DNA from: Rhea pennata
Lineage: Eukaryota; Chordata; Aves; Rheiformes; Rheidae
Length of the DNA: 64,000 bases
Direction of reading: 5' to 3'
Assembly: GCF_028389875.1 (NCBI RefSeq)
Contig: NC_084664.1
Coordinates: 60,652,703-60,716,702 of the forward strand
Shown here: piece by piece, positions 1-12,231 of the stretch
How the letters are laid out: every line of letters starts with the position of its first letter
How positions within the stretch are numbered: the stretch's first letter is position 1
Program-made: the position numbers and the translations under genes
The notes under the pieces: generated by a model
Databases searched by the model: none
What the model was told of the DNA's origin: nothing
Seen by the model: only the letters and a program-made list of their open reading frames with translations

Positions 1-2160
1 GTAAAATATATTAAATTTCTCGAACATGAATTTCCTTTTTGCAGCTGAGCAGATCTAACAACCTGTTTCTGTCAAACAGGAGGAGTCCCGTAGCCCAATT
101 TTTCTCCCCCCATCCTAACCACATGCTCCTGCTGATTGCCTTCAGCTACTTCTGCTGCTCGCCTTCAGCTACTTCTGCTGCTCATCAAGTTCCTTTGCAA
201 GCTGATTTGACTCACTAACCTAGCAGAAAACTAACTTACCAAAGTGACCAGCAAGAGAAAAAAAAATGTAGTAACTGGTGGAACAGAGGAGGACCAAAGT
301 CTTTTTTGGTATCAGTAAGGTATTAGGCTGGTTCAACTGTAAATTCATCCTAGAAGTTTCTTTTTATTAATGTAATTGTACAACAAAGTAAATAATATAA
401 ATAAACCTACAAAAGGTTCTAGGAAGAACATTCTCCTTGAAGCCCAAGAGAGTGGTGAGGTCCTCAGCTGGAGCCCAAGTTTGGGCCAAGGTCTGCATGG
501 CCTGGTTTCTATCTATATTATATAAAAGTAAGACTGATTTCAGACCAGGATCTTCACTTCCATGCAAACAGCTGCACAGCCACCACAAATCCTGCGGACC
601 AGGAGATAATAGCCTTGGCTGGCAAGTGGTTCTTGATAACTATGGGTTGTCTTGCTGCACCAAAATATTCACTTACAATCTGTGGCTGATGTAATGAATA
701 TTTTGAATAACTATAGCTTTAAAACAAATCTAAAATTGCATGCCAATCACTTAGAGTGCTCTTTACAAATTTTCAGTATTGGACAGATTACTGCAAATGA
801 CATTCTCCATTAATCAACTGATGTAGTCTATTAAATATCAGGGAAATGAAGAAATGGCAAATAACTATATGCATAGCAGTCACGTGAGTGTGTATCTATA
901 CATTGCATAGAAAATACTGTTAACTAATTGTATGGCGTGCTTGAAAGGAAGTATAAGATGTCACATCATTACATTTTGCAAGACCATATATTTTCTCTTC
1001 TCTGGAGATTTTTTTTCCCCAGTTGACATCATTTTCATCTTTTGTGTTTTCTTCTAGTTTTATGCTACAGTTACTTTAACTGCACACTAAAACAGAACTG
1101 CTATTGCTCGTGTCCTTTCTAGATCCCATTAATGCTTTGTTAATAGCATTACCACACGCACCCACAATTCTTCTTCTGCTAACATATGCCCAAGTTCACT
1201 CTGCTGGCCCGTTGTCTAGCTGTGCAAGAAGTGAATCACAGGCTTAAGTTTCTTTTTCCTTGTGAATATGTGCAATACGCTTGCTTTCTGTAAGTGTGGG
1301 CACATATTTACAGAGCCACAGTATTATCCTCTCCAAGTAATTGCACATCAGGCCTCTAACAGTCATCAGACCAGCTAACACAGCATGAGGCTGTATTTTA
1401 ATTTCTTCACTTTTGACAAAGTGTTCAAGAGCATGGGTGCTAGAGAAAACCTTCTGTCCTAGGGATTTTTGTCTGCTGGCTGCCTGAAGTATTACACAAA
1501 GCTCTTTGTATAACTGAAGCAAGTACATAGACCTTTTCCCTACAGGGAAATTTGAAAAAAAAAAAAAAATTCTTCTTAAAATTGTGGAGTTTCCCTCCTT
1601 CAAGGTGCTGACAGGTTCCTTTCTTCCACTAAGCTGGTAGAAACTGAATTATTTTTGAGATCCTGTCTATCAAATATGATTAAAATTGGCTAATGGAAGG
1701 AGATAGACCAGTATGATTCTAGAAGCTTGATGTTCTTAAGAAAGCAGAATAAAAATATGTGGCCACTCTGTGTAAATCTACTTCTCTGATTTTTAGTATA
1801 AGCTCACATCACGTTTTTCAGTTATTTTCCCTTGAAGCTTGGGGATGAGCAGAACTATTTATCAAAAATGAATTTTTTAAAAAAGCGTAACTACGTTGGA
1901 TTCATTTAACCCAAAGGCTGAGGCTTGCAGGGAAAACGGCAGCTCGGGGGAGCCCTCTGATAAAATCTGACGAGGCCAACAACGAAGGGCAGATCTAACG
2001 CAAACCTCAACTTTCACAAGTGCCCGATCCTGTAGACTTTCCTTCTGAAACCTTGCGGAATTCACGCGCAGGGACTCAATCCCCTATTGCTCCCTCTTAT
2101 GCGAAAAAACAGATTTTCCCTCCCCTCAGGGCCGCCGCCACTTTGGCGCCGCGCATGCCT
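1..2160. other. Intergenic, no gene seen
   Basis: AT-rich non-coding DNA. All reading frames here are short, and none resembles a known protein. The only structure I can point to is a 23-bp tandem duplication at 138-183 and an A-run near 1555-1569. From about 1900 the base composition becomes more GC-rich, leading into the promoter of the Y1 RNA gene. Confidence 0.6.
138..183 (+). repeat. 23-bp tandem duplication (two copies)
   Basis: The unit at 138-160 is repeated without a gap at 161-183, with both copies identical by eye. It contains two nested CTGCTG-type triplets, which suggests simple replication slippage. No function is implied. Confidence 0.8.
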
Positions 2161-2161
2161 G

Positions 2162-2195
2162 TTTTGCATATTGGCTTCCCAGAATGCACTGGCGC
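2162..2195 (+). promoter_or_regulatory. Distal sequence element (ZNF143/SPH + octamer-like) of Y1 gene
   Basis: About 205-235 bp upstream of the Y1 RNA start. TTCCCAGAATGCACTGGCGC at 2176-2195 closely resembles the ZNF143/STAF (SPH) motif. Next to it, at 2162-2170, the reverse complement reads TATGCAAAA, one base off the Oct-1 octamer ATGCAAAT. An SPH plus octamer pair at this distance is the standard enhancer of type 3 Pol III genes (U6, 7SK, Y RNA). The motifs are seen in the sequence; factor binding is inferred. Confidence 0.7.
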
Positions 2196-2330
2196 AACGG
2201 ATTCCCTCTTTCAGGAGCATATTCACCAGGTATTTAGGGAATGTTTTTGCAGTCACGTCTCCCTCCTCTTCAGAAAGCAGAGGGAAATGAAGAACTCTTT
2301 CGGGTAAAAAGCGTGGCACTAACTTACAAG

Positions 2331-2349
2331 CCACCCCAACCGTTGAAGA
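2331..2349 (+). promoter_or_regulatory. Proximal sequence element (PSE) of Y1 gene
   Basis: CCACCCCAACCGTTGAAGA spans about -67 to -49 relative to the Y1 start. Both its spacing and its CACC...GAA core fit the SNAPc-bound PSE of vertebrate type 3 Pol III promoters. It lies about 16 bp upstream of a TATA box, again the expected geometry. Confidence 0.65.
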
Positions 2350-2365
2350 AACTTGCAAGGGGTGA

Positions 2366-2372
2366 TATAAAT
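2366..2372 (+). promoter_or_regulatory. Pol III TATA box of Y1 gene
   Basis: TATAAAT at -32 to -26 of the Y1 RNA start. In snRNA-type promoters, a TATA box placed downstream of a PSE specifies Pol III rather than Pol II. Confidence 0.75.
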
Positions 2373-2397
2373 TCTTGTCACGAAGCACTGCACTTTC

Positions 2398-2509
2398 GGC
2401 TGGTCCGAAGGTAGTGGGTTATCTCAATTGATTGTTCACAGTCAGTTACAGATTGATCTCCTTGTTCTCTCTTTCCCCCCTTCCCACTACTGCACTTGAC
2501 TAGTCTTTT
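2398..2509 (+). ncRNA. RNY1: Y1 RNA (Ro60-associated small RNA)
   Basis: Small Pol III RNA that binds Ro60 and La and is implicated in RNA quality control and initiation of DNA replication. The 5' end GGCTGGTCCGAAGGTAGTGG and the 3' end TGCACTTGACTAGTCTTTT match the Y1 class almost base for base. GGCTGGTC pairs with GACTAGTC, then GTAGTGGG pairs with CCCACTAC, with the unpaired CGA region that Ro60 recognises between them. The loop keeps a pyrimidine-rich tract (CTCTTTCCCCCC). Length is 112 nt, the usual Y1 size, ending in a T4 terminator. Compared with human Y1 (from memory), the upper stem has G-C in place of A-U, a paired change that preserves structure. The gene is upstream and convergent to PDIA4, matching the mammalian EZH2 - Y RNAs - PDIA4 cluster, in which Y1 is nearest PDIA4. 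The intact promoter argues against a retro-pseudogene. Confidence 0.95.
2506..2509 (+). terminator. Pol III T4 terminator of Y1 gene
   Basis: Four consecutive T residues end the lower stem of the Y1 RNA. This is the minimal vertebrate Pol III termination signal, and it leaves the oligo-U tail that La binds. Confidence 0.85.
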
Positions 2510-5500
2510 GCACCTCACCACATACATTTCTTCACTGGTGTTTTACATTCTCTCCATTTGATTTAGTGCAAGGAAAAATACCTACAATAATGTAAAAAAA
2601 TGAACTTTTAACTTTGCCAGACACTTAAAATACTGTTACCTCAGTTTTCACAGCCTTGTATTTACAAAATCTCTCCTTAAGCGCACAGATTGCAAGAACC
2701 ACGCTTCCAGCCAAACATTTGCTGGTTCATTTCACCTGGTGCTGCTGGCAGCCTCCAAAGCCAGGATATAACATGCTAAACAATTCTGACTAGTGCCATA
2801 GCATGCTGAAATCAGGGCTACACAGTGGCCTGTAGAGAACAGGGTGCTCCAGATGGAGATGATCAGCTGAGACAGAGAAAACTTTACAAACTGTAATTAA
2901 TTTGGTTCCTCCTAGCTTCTGGCAGCACGTTGGTGCTATGAATGCCCTATGAAGCAAGTAGGGGCCACCCCTGCTGTTGTCATCTGGGGTAGGGGTGGCA
3001 GAGAGCACAGAGAAGAGCCCAGTGGTCCTTGAGCACCAGCCCTAGAGATGTAATATTTTTGATAATTTTGAAGCCATGGGAAAAGATCTTTCTGTTTCTT
3101 CCCCAGAAAGAACAAAAACATTTTGAAGAAAACTGAAATATTTGCAGAAGTTACTTATGAAAACTAATTGCTGCTTCTTTGTGAGCACGAATTAATACAT
3201 ATAATCTAGTTAACACAAATACAAGTATTGTTAAGTATTGTTATAAGAATAACAACCTCACTTCTGAAAGTATAGCTGGTCAGATAGATACAGCTTCACT
3301 GCACATTGGAGCACTTTAGGGGTACATTTGGTCTGTTGATCTCAGATCACAGAGGAAAAAAAGGTTAGAAATTAAAGATACTAATAGTTTTGACACTATA
3401 AGCAAAAAAAAAAAAAAAAAAAAAGGATGTGTACTAACAGGGGTCTGAATCACTACCTGAAGAATGAATTAATATTTCAATGCAAACAAAGAAGAAATAA
3501 AGTTTCCCAGGGGAAGAAGAACCTTACAAAATAGCACTTAACTCTTTTTGGAAAAATTCTATGCTTTGGAAGTTAAAGCAAGAAATGACAGCTGAGTATT
3601 TCTCCACAATACTCTTGCTATCTTTGTGTCTTCTGACCTCTTTGTTTCTTCATTTCTCTTTCATGTTCCCCTTCCTTCTGGTGCTCTGTTCTTTTCCATC
3701 CATTTTCTCTTTTTCTTTTCTTTTTTTTTTTTTTTCCCTCAGCTCCATACTTCCTTATCTCACCCACTCTTTCCCTTATAACTCTTCAGCACATAAACTT
3801 AAGTCTATTCCCTCAGACTAAGTAGCACCAAGAGCTGTCATGCTCAAACCACATCCTACCTCCAGTGCTGTCCTTGCAGGGAAGAGGAGCAGATACGTCC
3901 TCCAGACGTACACCGTCCATACTGACTTGCTGGGGTGAACGAGGGCAACAGGGTGTCTCCCTCCCTCCCTCCTCATCGCTAGCAGTCGAACCACTGCTCA
4001 CTACCTGCGTTTGGGTGTGCGTATGTCTGTTAGTGCCCCATTCCAGCACAATGTGGGTCAGATTTGAGCACTGGATGGAGAAACACCCAACTGCCCCAAG
4101 CATCCTGTGAATGAGATGAGCAAGCCAGTTATCTCCACCAACTCGGTGATGAAGCCTCCTTTTCCTTCCATGTCCCAAGCGATTTTTGCTTCTCTAAACA
4201 GATGTAACGGGAAGGTATGCCTAGCCATCTTGTAGAGCTGGATGCCTAGAGCACGTTCTTGAGATGCGCACTGAAGCAAATTTAGGAAGTAAAGATCTCT
4301 CCTTGATCTGTTTAGACACGAGTGCTCTAATCACCTCTACCTTTTAGGTATCAAACATCAGACTTCCCTTTCCCCTGAGGGGACCAGTCACCTAATCTTT
4401 AAGGTACTGAGTCTTTTACTAGATTTAAATCATCATGACTGGATGGGGAAAACTTTGTCATCATTATACTAGGTGTATTTTTCTTATTGCGAAAGGCTTT
4501 TGACACTGAATTTGATTTAAAATAGTAAGATAGGAAAAGCTTGATCTGGGAGAAAGGAAGTGTCTCAGACAGCAGAGAACCATATAATAATAATTTCTTT
4601 TTGTTGGAAAATAAATGAGCCCAGCACTACATTGGTGAATATATCTGACTGACTGGGAGGTCAAAGTCTATGAAACAATTTTCAATTTAACTTTTAGTTT
4701 GTCTATTACAGAGGCACCTCTCTCAAGTCTGGCAGTGCACCTTCATTCTTTTCATCATTGGTAAAAATGTGTAGTATAAATCGCCGACTGATTTCAGCTA
4801 GTGACAAGTTGAAAACAGCAGTTTCAAAACTATGTATTTTTCAATTTGTCAATACCATAGTGATACTTGTAATTCCAAATAGAACACCTTTACACACCTC
4901 TGCTTATTCTGTGTCTAAACTGATGCTTTCTTAGACTACACGTTTGCTTGCAGTAACATAATTATTGATCTGCATTTGACAACGGCTGTCATCTGCTATT
5001 CATGGTTACATATTCACGATTATTTGTACCACATTCTTATTATCCTGCTTCCCTCATTCCTTTACAAGCTATGTGTTTTCCACCAACCACTTAGGTCTTT
5101 CAGGCAGCAGTGTTTTCACAGCCAAAAGGATGACTTGTTACTTACACAAGCATAGTTCAATAGCTGTGTCTGATAAGGTTGACCATTCCTACATTACACA
5201 ACACCCTAATTCTCAGCAAAACAGGCTGCATTGTTAGAAATAAAACGAACATTGAAATGGTTATGCCACTGGAGTTTGTTGTCACATCGCTGTGATCAGA
5301 GAAGTACTTTTTGATCCTTGCTAGTTCCTTTGGATTGCTTCCAATGTGAGGAAGTGCTGCAATTACCCCTGCTGTTGTGCTTCTAGAAAAAAAAGCTGGA
5401 ATCAAAGGTCTCATTAACACTTTGTTGTGGTCCATCATGAAAGAGAACAAACAAAAGCCCACCATGAGCTTTTTTTTGTATTTAAAATGTGATTTTGCAA

Positions 5501-7001
5501 TTTCAAAATTTAGCTGCTTTAACTGAACATTAAGGATAATTTATCAGAATAAAAAGGCGTGCAGATTAGTAATACCACTTATATCTCAATAGACTGTTTA
5601 GCACACTAACTAATATATCTTTGGAGTTGCATCCGTGGTATTTATGTGCTATATTGCTTTCCCCTCCAGCTTAGCTGGAAGGATCTTGAACAAAGCTCAA
5701 CCCACCAGGTCTTCTGTGAAGCTCTCTTTTGTTTAGGATAAGCTGCAGTTTAATTAAAACCAGTGAAGGTTTAGTGGCCATCCATTACTTGTTCCTTCAT
5801 CTTGAGATTGCAAAAGACAAGAAATAGCTCAAAACATACACTCAAATAAAATAAAATAAAAGCCTTTGGGCTACCACCAAATACACTACTGCCACACACT
5901 ACCATTCAAAGGCATAAGCAAAAGAAACATGAAACACTCCACTTAGCTAGTGATTGTAAAATTACCTTCCTTACTCAAAACAATTTGACTTTTAAGAGGC
6001 ACATTCCATTTCCTGAATGCATTTTGTGGTTCTGAAATCAAGATTAGCACTCAACAAAGTTGTGGAGGTACATCAGTTAAACTGAAGTGATTAAGCTCAA
6101 TATGGAAAACAAACAGCTGAAAACTTGAGGCCTGATACATAAAGGAAATAAATAGGTGAGTGAATGGTCTGATCTAGTCTTGGAAACTTGGGAAATTATG
6201 GAAATTTGGGCTATCAATTGCTTTTTCTGAGCCCACTGTCTCTATTTTCTGTTACTTCGCCTCTATCATTCTGAGCAGCAATTTGCTAGGTCGTTTTCCA
6301 GAATAACTCTCCTCTACTGCAAGGCAAAACATACTGAATTTCAAGGTTACTGTAGTTTAGACAAAGCAAATAGGAGAGCTTTAATCAAGAACAGGCTGAA
6401 AACATGGTAACAAGTATCATCTCCCACTATGAGGAAACAACTGGTTATTCAAAACCTCAGCATATGGAAAGCCATTATGCAACTTATTTTCAGAGCATTG
6501 GGTAATTGACTGCATAATAAGGACTTGCTTTGCATGACTGAGCTAAAAATAGTTTCATCTCCTCCATTCTTTCTTTAGACAAGCCATAGACAGTTTGGGA
6601 TTTTAACAAACAGCATTTCTGAAAGGGAAACATCCACCTCTAATGCTAGATTCATAATCTGAAGAACAAATCTCTTCCTTTCCATATGCAGAAATGGAGC
6701 TGAAGAATGGCCCTGTCCTTCCGGACTTTAAGGCTCAAGCAGTCTCTCTCAGCCTGGGAAAAGGAATCATAATTTAGATTTCATGAGTACACTGGAGAGT
6801 GGCTACAGGAGCTGGCTTTAGGGTAGAGTAACTTCCAAAATAGTTGAAAGAAAAACCAGGTGACTTATGAGCTCAGCAGGATTCTGGATGCAGGTTGGGC
6901 ACGCCATAAGACATTTTTCTCTTGTTCACAGAGGTGTATCTTTACATAAGCTAATATGGGATCCAGGTGGGAAGAGAGTGGGAGTCCTTCACATGTGGGG
7001 G

Positions 7002-7029
7002 AAAAAAAAAAAAAAAAAAAAAAAAAAAA
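7002..7029 (+). repeat. Poly(A) run, 28 nt
   Basis: Uninterrupted A homopolymer after a short G-run. No adjacent retrogene or SINE body is recognisable, so it is treated as simple sequence. Confidence 0.85.
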
Positions 7030-8084
7030 GTGATCTCCTCTGATCAATGCAGTGCAGGCAGTGATGTGTGGTGATCCTCATCACACCACCATATTTCAAG
7101 CTATGCAGCACTGCTAGTTGAAATCCTAGAAACCTGATAGCTGTGATCAGCTGGGACAAGAGCATTTCACTGCTTTGTGCTAGGGTTGTTTAGGTATCCT
7201 GCTCCACTGTGCACTGAAGAGGGAGGGGGTTTTTGCAGCTTAAGTACAGCAAACCTGAACCGAATTGCTAAACACACACAAGGCTATGTACCAGTTTAAC
7301 TAACTGGGTACATGCTTGTTTACCTATCTCTTGATTTATTAGCCTTTCCATTCCACATCAAGGGCTGAGCATACACACCGCAGTACTTAATTCACTGATC
7401 CTTGTCCAATTCTGACTGTGACCGAAAAGCATTTTGGAGCTTAAGCTGCTTGCAGCAAATTCTCCCACCTACCACAGAGGAAGGACATAAGCCTGGCTAG
7501 TACAGTTAATGCTCCTTTTTGAAAAGCCTTTGACCTAATAGTCTCTCTGCAATAGTCTTATTTACATCCCACTTTTCAGAAAATTATTGCATCAGCATGT
7601 AGCAGAAAGGATACAGTCTCCTCCTCTTTACACTGCCTTACTTGTTACCAACTAAATCTTGGACCATCCCTAAATATCTCCATAACTAACAGTTAAGTAG
7701 TATAAAAAAGATAAAAGGCTACTGTGAACACTGGCCTGGAATGTCTTGCACATGAGTATTGAGCTCACACCTCAGGAAAAGATGGCTGGGTTAGAACTGC
7801 TACCTACCTTAGTCCTTGGTCCTTCAAGACAAGAAGGTGGCCCTAAAGAAATCTTCCCAAGTTCGAGTATTTTAAAAGATTTATTAAGTTTACAGAATAA
7901 TTTGTTTACTATTGGATGTGTGCATGACCATAGTGGGACAGACTTTCTTGAAACCTTCCTGGAAACTGTTGCTACTGCACAAATCTACCCTATACTAAAG
8001 CATAAACTGCAGGTTTTCATCACTTGGAACTATTATCAGAGATGATGTCATACACTTATACAGATGTGGGTAGGAGAAAACAAC

Positions 8085-8108
8085 TTTTTTTTTTTTTTTT
8101 TTTTTTTT
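8085..8108 (+). repeat. Poly(T) run, 24 nt
   Basis: Uninterrupted T homopolymer in otherwise ordinary intergenic sequence, with no associated element seen. Confidence 0.85.
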
Positions 8109-10961
8109 CTCACTGCACACATTTTTTTCTTCTTCTTCTCTAAGGGGAGAAGAGAGTCCACCAAAACAGATTAGTGACACTTGGTGATACTGTAACAGAT
8201 GCACCTTTCTAAGGCACAGAAATACGAATGTATTCATAAGAAATTACAAAAGATCATGACATCTTCCCCCCATAAAGGCATCCATTGTGTTAAAGTTGCT
8301 GTTCAGGTAGAAAGCATTATTCAGAAGCCTAATGATGAAGCCATTCCATTGAGACTTCTAATACAGGATTAAGTTTCACAGAAAGTCTATGTGATATTGA
8401 TAGTGCACTCAGTAGGGACAGGAGAGTGGAGCTAGGGGAAGAAAGAAGTTTACTCTCCAATATGACTTTGCCCAATGCTTAGAGATGACTGTACCTCTTC
8501 TCTTGCTGGGAAACGAAGACAAATAATTTATGAGGCACAGACGTCATGGTGGCATGGCCAAAGATGCACATGAACTATGGCCAACATCCACATAAAAATG
8601 AATTACTTGATTCACTCTACTGCTCATAAACTCTTAACTGACTTGGGCTAATAGTGCCTACTTTTACAGCTGACAGATATCAAAGAGTTAGTAATACTAC
8701 AGCTCTTAGCCTTCCTAATTTAGCTCCATCTTGCTGCTCCAGAGTAAAATTTTGGTCCTTGTGCACAGCTCTGAAAAAATTGCGCTCCAGTCTGCCTTCA
8801 TGTGCACAGGCAGAGACAGGAAAGCAGGCAGGAATGATGAGCAAGTTCAACTCAAGATACCCCTCTGGGCCTAGTGCTTTTTATTGGTGCAATAGCTCTT
8901 GGCAGGCCAGAAGGATTGTTTTAAATGCAGGAGACTGGTATCAACCCACACTACTTTCTGCTGGGAAGGAAGTCTTAAAAATAGTACAACACTAGCAACG
9001 ACAACATTAATATTCGGAGACAGTAAGTTAGTAGCTGCAAGATGACGGTTCTTGTCCTGAGCAACAATGGAGCTTTAACTGCCACAGCAACCACTGCCAC
9101 TAGCAAAGATTTCCTCCCCTCTGCATGTATCTAGGGATGTTCTGTATTTATCAGTGTCCTCTGTTTTGAAATTTACCCCATGAACCTGCAACTAACCTAC
9201 TGCAAGAACAAATGATAAGTAGGAACAATTTAGTTTTCTGCAGTACTAAGCAAGCCCTACTGCTACGTGAAGAACTGAGTTTGTCTCAAGTTGGGAAGAG
9301 ACAGGACAGAAGAGAGGGGCAAATTTAGTCTTAGGTACGCTTCCCAGAGCTCAAAAATCAATTGTAATATAAACTGATGCACAGCTAAGACTGATCTCAG
9401 TCTGTTTCCTATGCACACTGCTATATAACACAAGTCTTTAAGACTGCAGAAGTGAAGTGCATTTTACAACCTTCTTATAGGGAAGGGAAAGCTGCATAAA
9501 GAAATGGCAAAGTGATGTCAAGACAAAGCACTCAATAAGAGCCCTGCAGTTGAAGTACTGCATAAGCTCAATATATATCCACACATGTAAGGATAAAGGA
9601 GGAGGAAGCCCCCCCTCTACTGTGGGAAGAGGAGAATGGCAATGCCAGGGTCTCAAGTGAATGATTACACTGCTTAAACACAAAGCAGCAATTGAGACCT
9701 GATCTGAATACTTGCTTAGCAGTTTTCAGCTTTTGCTGATAAACAACAGGAGCTGAATGTCATTGAAGCACATCCCAGCACTCAATGGGGATTCGATACT
9801 GTCGTGTTCTTTCAGAGATTGTTGGGGTGCTTTGTTCACTAACGTCAATTTAATTTTGAGTAACAAAAAAAGCCTTTATGGAGCCTCTGCAAGAATGATT
9901 CAATAGTCACTTTTTCCTGGGTACTGATAGCACAGTCAGTGGGGGACAGCTCCCTGTTCCAGCAGCAAGGGGACAAATCTTTTCAACAGGAATACAAAGA
10001 TGCAGCAAAGGTTAAGGATTATGTACCCCCTTGCTGCTTTGGGTCCAGCCACCTTCTGAATGAAGGTTTATCCTTGCTATGCAAAAAAATCTGTCTCCAT
10101 ACAAGACTTTAGTTTTCAGCTTTTTAGAGGGCACATAAACACAATGCAGTAAAGAAACATGCAGAGAAGACTGATTGTACTGGTCTTTTATGAGACAGGG
10201 TAGCACACACAAGGAGCTTTATCTGTAAAACTAAGTTGTAACAAAATTGCTCTAGTGACACATGCACTAGTGGCACACACTGCAGCATCAGAGCTCTGAG
10301 AAGAGGCAGATAGTACTACTTTTTTTCTTTTTTTTTTTAAAAAAAAACCTGCTACCTATCAAAAGCAATGGCTTGGAGATGCTTGAAATGACTTCATCTT
10401 TTCTCTAACATATCAAGGAAAAAAAAATGACGACAAGGAGGAAGAGTTGCACATACTATCTGGTACCTGACAAAAGCATACAGAGTAACCCCATGACAAG
10501 AGTTGTTTCAAATTGCATTTCAGGCTGCACCTAACTCCTTGACCTAGCAACAGCAACTGCAGGAGAGATAAGACCCATCTTTATGGATAGGGCCCAAAAG
10601 GTTTCTGCCCACCTTTACATACCCAGCTTTCTCTTTCTACCTCTTCTTTCCACCCACTTTGGGGTTAGCAACTCTCAAATCTAAAAACAAATATTATCCC
10701 AACAGGTAAGGTCTGCTCCTTTTTTTCAGAAAGTCAGCAACACAGTCGTGATTTCTGAATCACCAAAAAGGAAGCAGCTTACTACAGATTCCAACAATTC
10801 TGTCCCATTTCCCTTTGGAGGCAGGACTCTCTCACTACTCAAGAAAGTAGTCATAGTCCAGATGTGCTGAGTGCAATGCTTTCAAACACATTTTAGTTTA
10901 GGATTTTTCATTTTAGGCATTGGTAACCCCATGGTTTAAAGGCTGCCAACATCCCAAGTTC

Positions 10962-10967
10962 TTTATT
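10962..10967 (-). promoter_or_regulatory. Candidate PDIA4 polyadenylation signal
   Basis: TTTATT on the + strand is AATAAA on the gene strand. It is the first canonical signal I see downstream of the PDIA4 stop codon and implies a 3' UTR of about 850-880 nt. Gene-strand sequence further downstream includes a GTGTTTG-type stretch that could serve as a downstream element. The position is inferred from sequence only. Confidence 0.45.
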
Positions 10968-11401
10968 TTGCCTTCTTATTGACTAATGAAAATTTGGCAC
11001 TTTAAGGAGAAAGAACTCTAAGTAATTTGTCCAAAATACAACTCAACTGTTTTAGAAGCTAGTCCTTGATGTCATTAAGTCTGGACAGTCTGACATGGCC
11101 TATAAGCTTATGGATGCATTCCTTCTATTCCAAACATACTTGGGAAGACCTCCAAGACAGACTGATGAATATGTGCTGGTATAGACAGGCCAGCTAGAAA
11201 AACTTAGTGTTTTAGCATCACCCTCTCTACAGAGATACACAATACAAAAGCAGCCAGGCCATGGGCATATTTAGTCAGCATGTTGCTGTGTCCAATTTCA
11301 GTAAGATCATTAGTCTACAATTCAGAAATCTTTTTGCTGCCCTAAGTGACAAATATAATGCTACAGTCAAATGAATGTATACAAAAATACAATAGAATAG
11401 A

Positions 11402-11419
11402 GTTTGGTTCGAACCAAAC
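11402..11419. repeat. Perfect 18-bp palindrome in PDIA4 3' UTR
   Basis: GTTTGGTTCGAACCAAAC is its own reverse complement over all 18 bases. It falls inside the inferred 3' UTR, about 400 nt after the stop codon. It could be a dimeric protein-binding site or chance; no known motif is recognised. Confidence 0.8.
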
Positions 11420-11815
11420 AAGAAACCCAACAATAATCACACCAACAAATAACAGAATAAAAGAAGCAGAGGGATTCCTCCCCCCACCCTTCTTTTTTTG
11501 GTAAAATCTTTTAAGTTAAAAAAGAGCTGCACTGGAATCAAATAATCAAGCTCAAGATAGTCACAAAAAATAAAGGATGTATTTTTCTCCAAAGATCAAA
11601 ATCATAACTAATGTAAGACATTCACATCAGAGAGAAGTTCAGTGTCCAGAAAAAACAAAAAACCTTTTCTGCAATACAAAAAAAAAGATACTGCAATTGC
11701 TTTACTGCTCAAGAATTTCCTTGCTCAAACTGCCGAATTCTCTCAATGAGTTTTGTCAGTAACTTGCTTTAACTATAACGTACAAACGATTCCTTCTTCA
11801 CCACCCTCAACTTAT

Positions 11816-12231
11816 CTAAAGCTCTTCTTTTGTTCTGGAAAGTTTTGTCGCATGCTCCTCTATAAATTTGCTCAAATGCTCTAAATCTCTGTCCTCGCCT
11901 TCAAATTTAATAGGGTTGCTCTTCTTGTCCCTCGGAGCAAAGTAGATAGTGGGGAATCCCTCCACTTTGTAGCGGTCATTTGTCACATCATTGGCAGTAG
12001 CATCCATCTTGGCTATGACTAAATTTTTCTCATTCCTGTATTTTTTTCCTAGCTCAGTATACACAGGTTCTAGTTTCTTGCAGTGTCCACACCATGGGGC
12101 ATAGAACTCTATGAGAACATCATTCTTTGGATCCATTACTATGGTGTCAAATGTTTTACCCACTACCACTTTTACAGGCCCTTTGTTATTTTTTGGCACT
12201 GGCTGGGACTTCACAATAGGCTTCAGTTTTC
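11816..12231 (-). CDS. PDIA4: PDIA4 coding exon 10: a' domain and KEEL
   Basis: 416 nt including the stop. It encodes the third thioredoxin domain with an uninterrupted [14 protein letters not shown], then [17 protein letters not shown] with the cis-proline. The C-terminus reads KLSRTKEEL, ending in the KEEL ER-retrieval signal. Unlike the first two CGHC sites, this one is not split by an intron. Confidence 0.98.

Larger units (their letters stand above)
2510..10940. other. Intergenic between Y1 and PDIA4 3' end, no gene seen
   Basis: No reading frame with protein-like composition or recognisable motif. The content is simple sequence: A-run 3404-3424, pyrimidine-rich tract about 3595-3790, A-run 7002-7029, T-run 8085-8108. 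I compared the + strand by eye with the conserved Y RNA ends and found no second Y RNA copy here. Ancient transposon fragments may be present but are not recognisable by eye. Confidence 0.55.

Noticed and set aside
326..350. GGCTGGTTCAACTG, resembling the 5' end of a Y RNA
   Set aside because: Only the first nine bases resemble a Y RNA start. No matching 3' stem, terminator or promoter follows.
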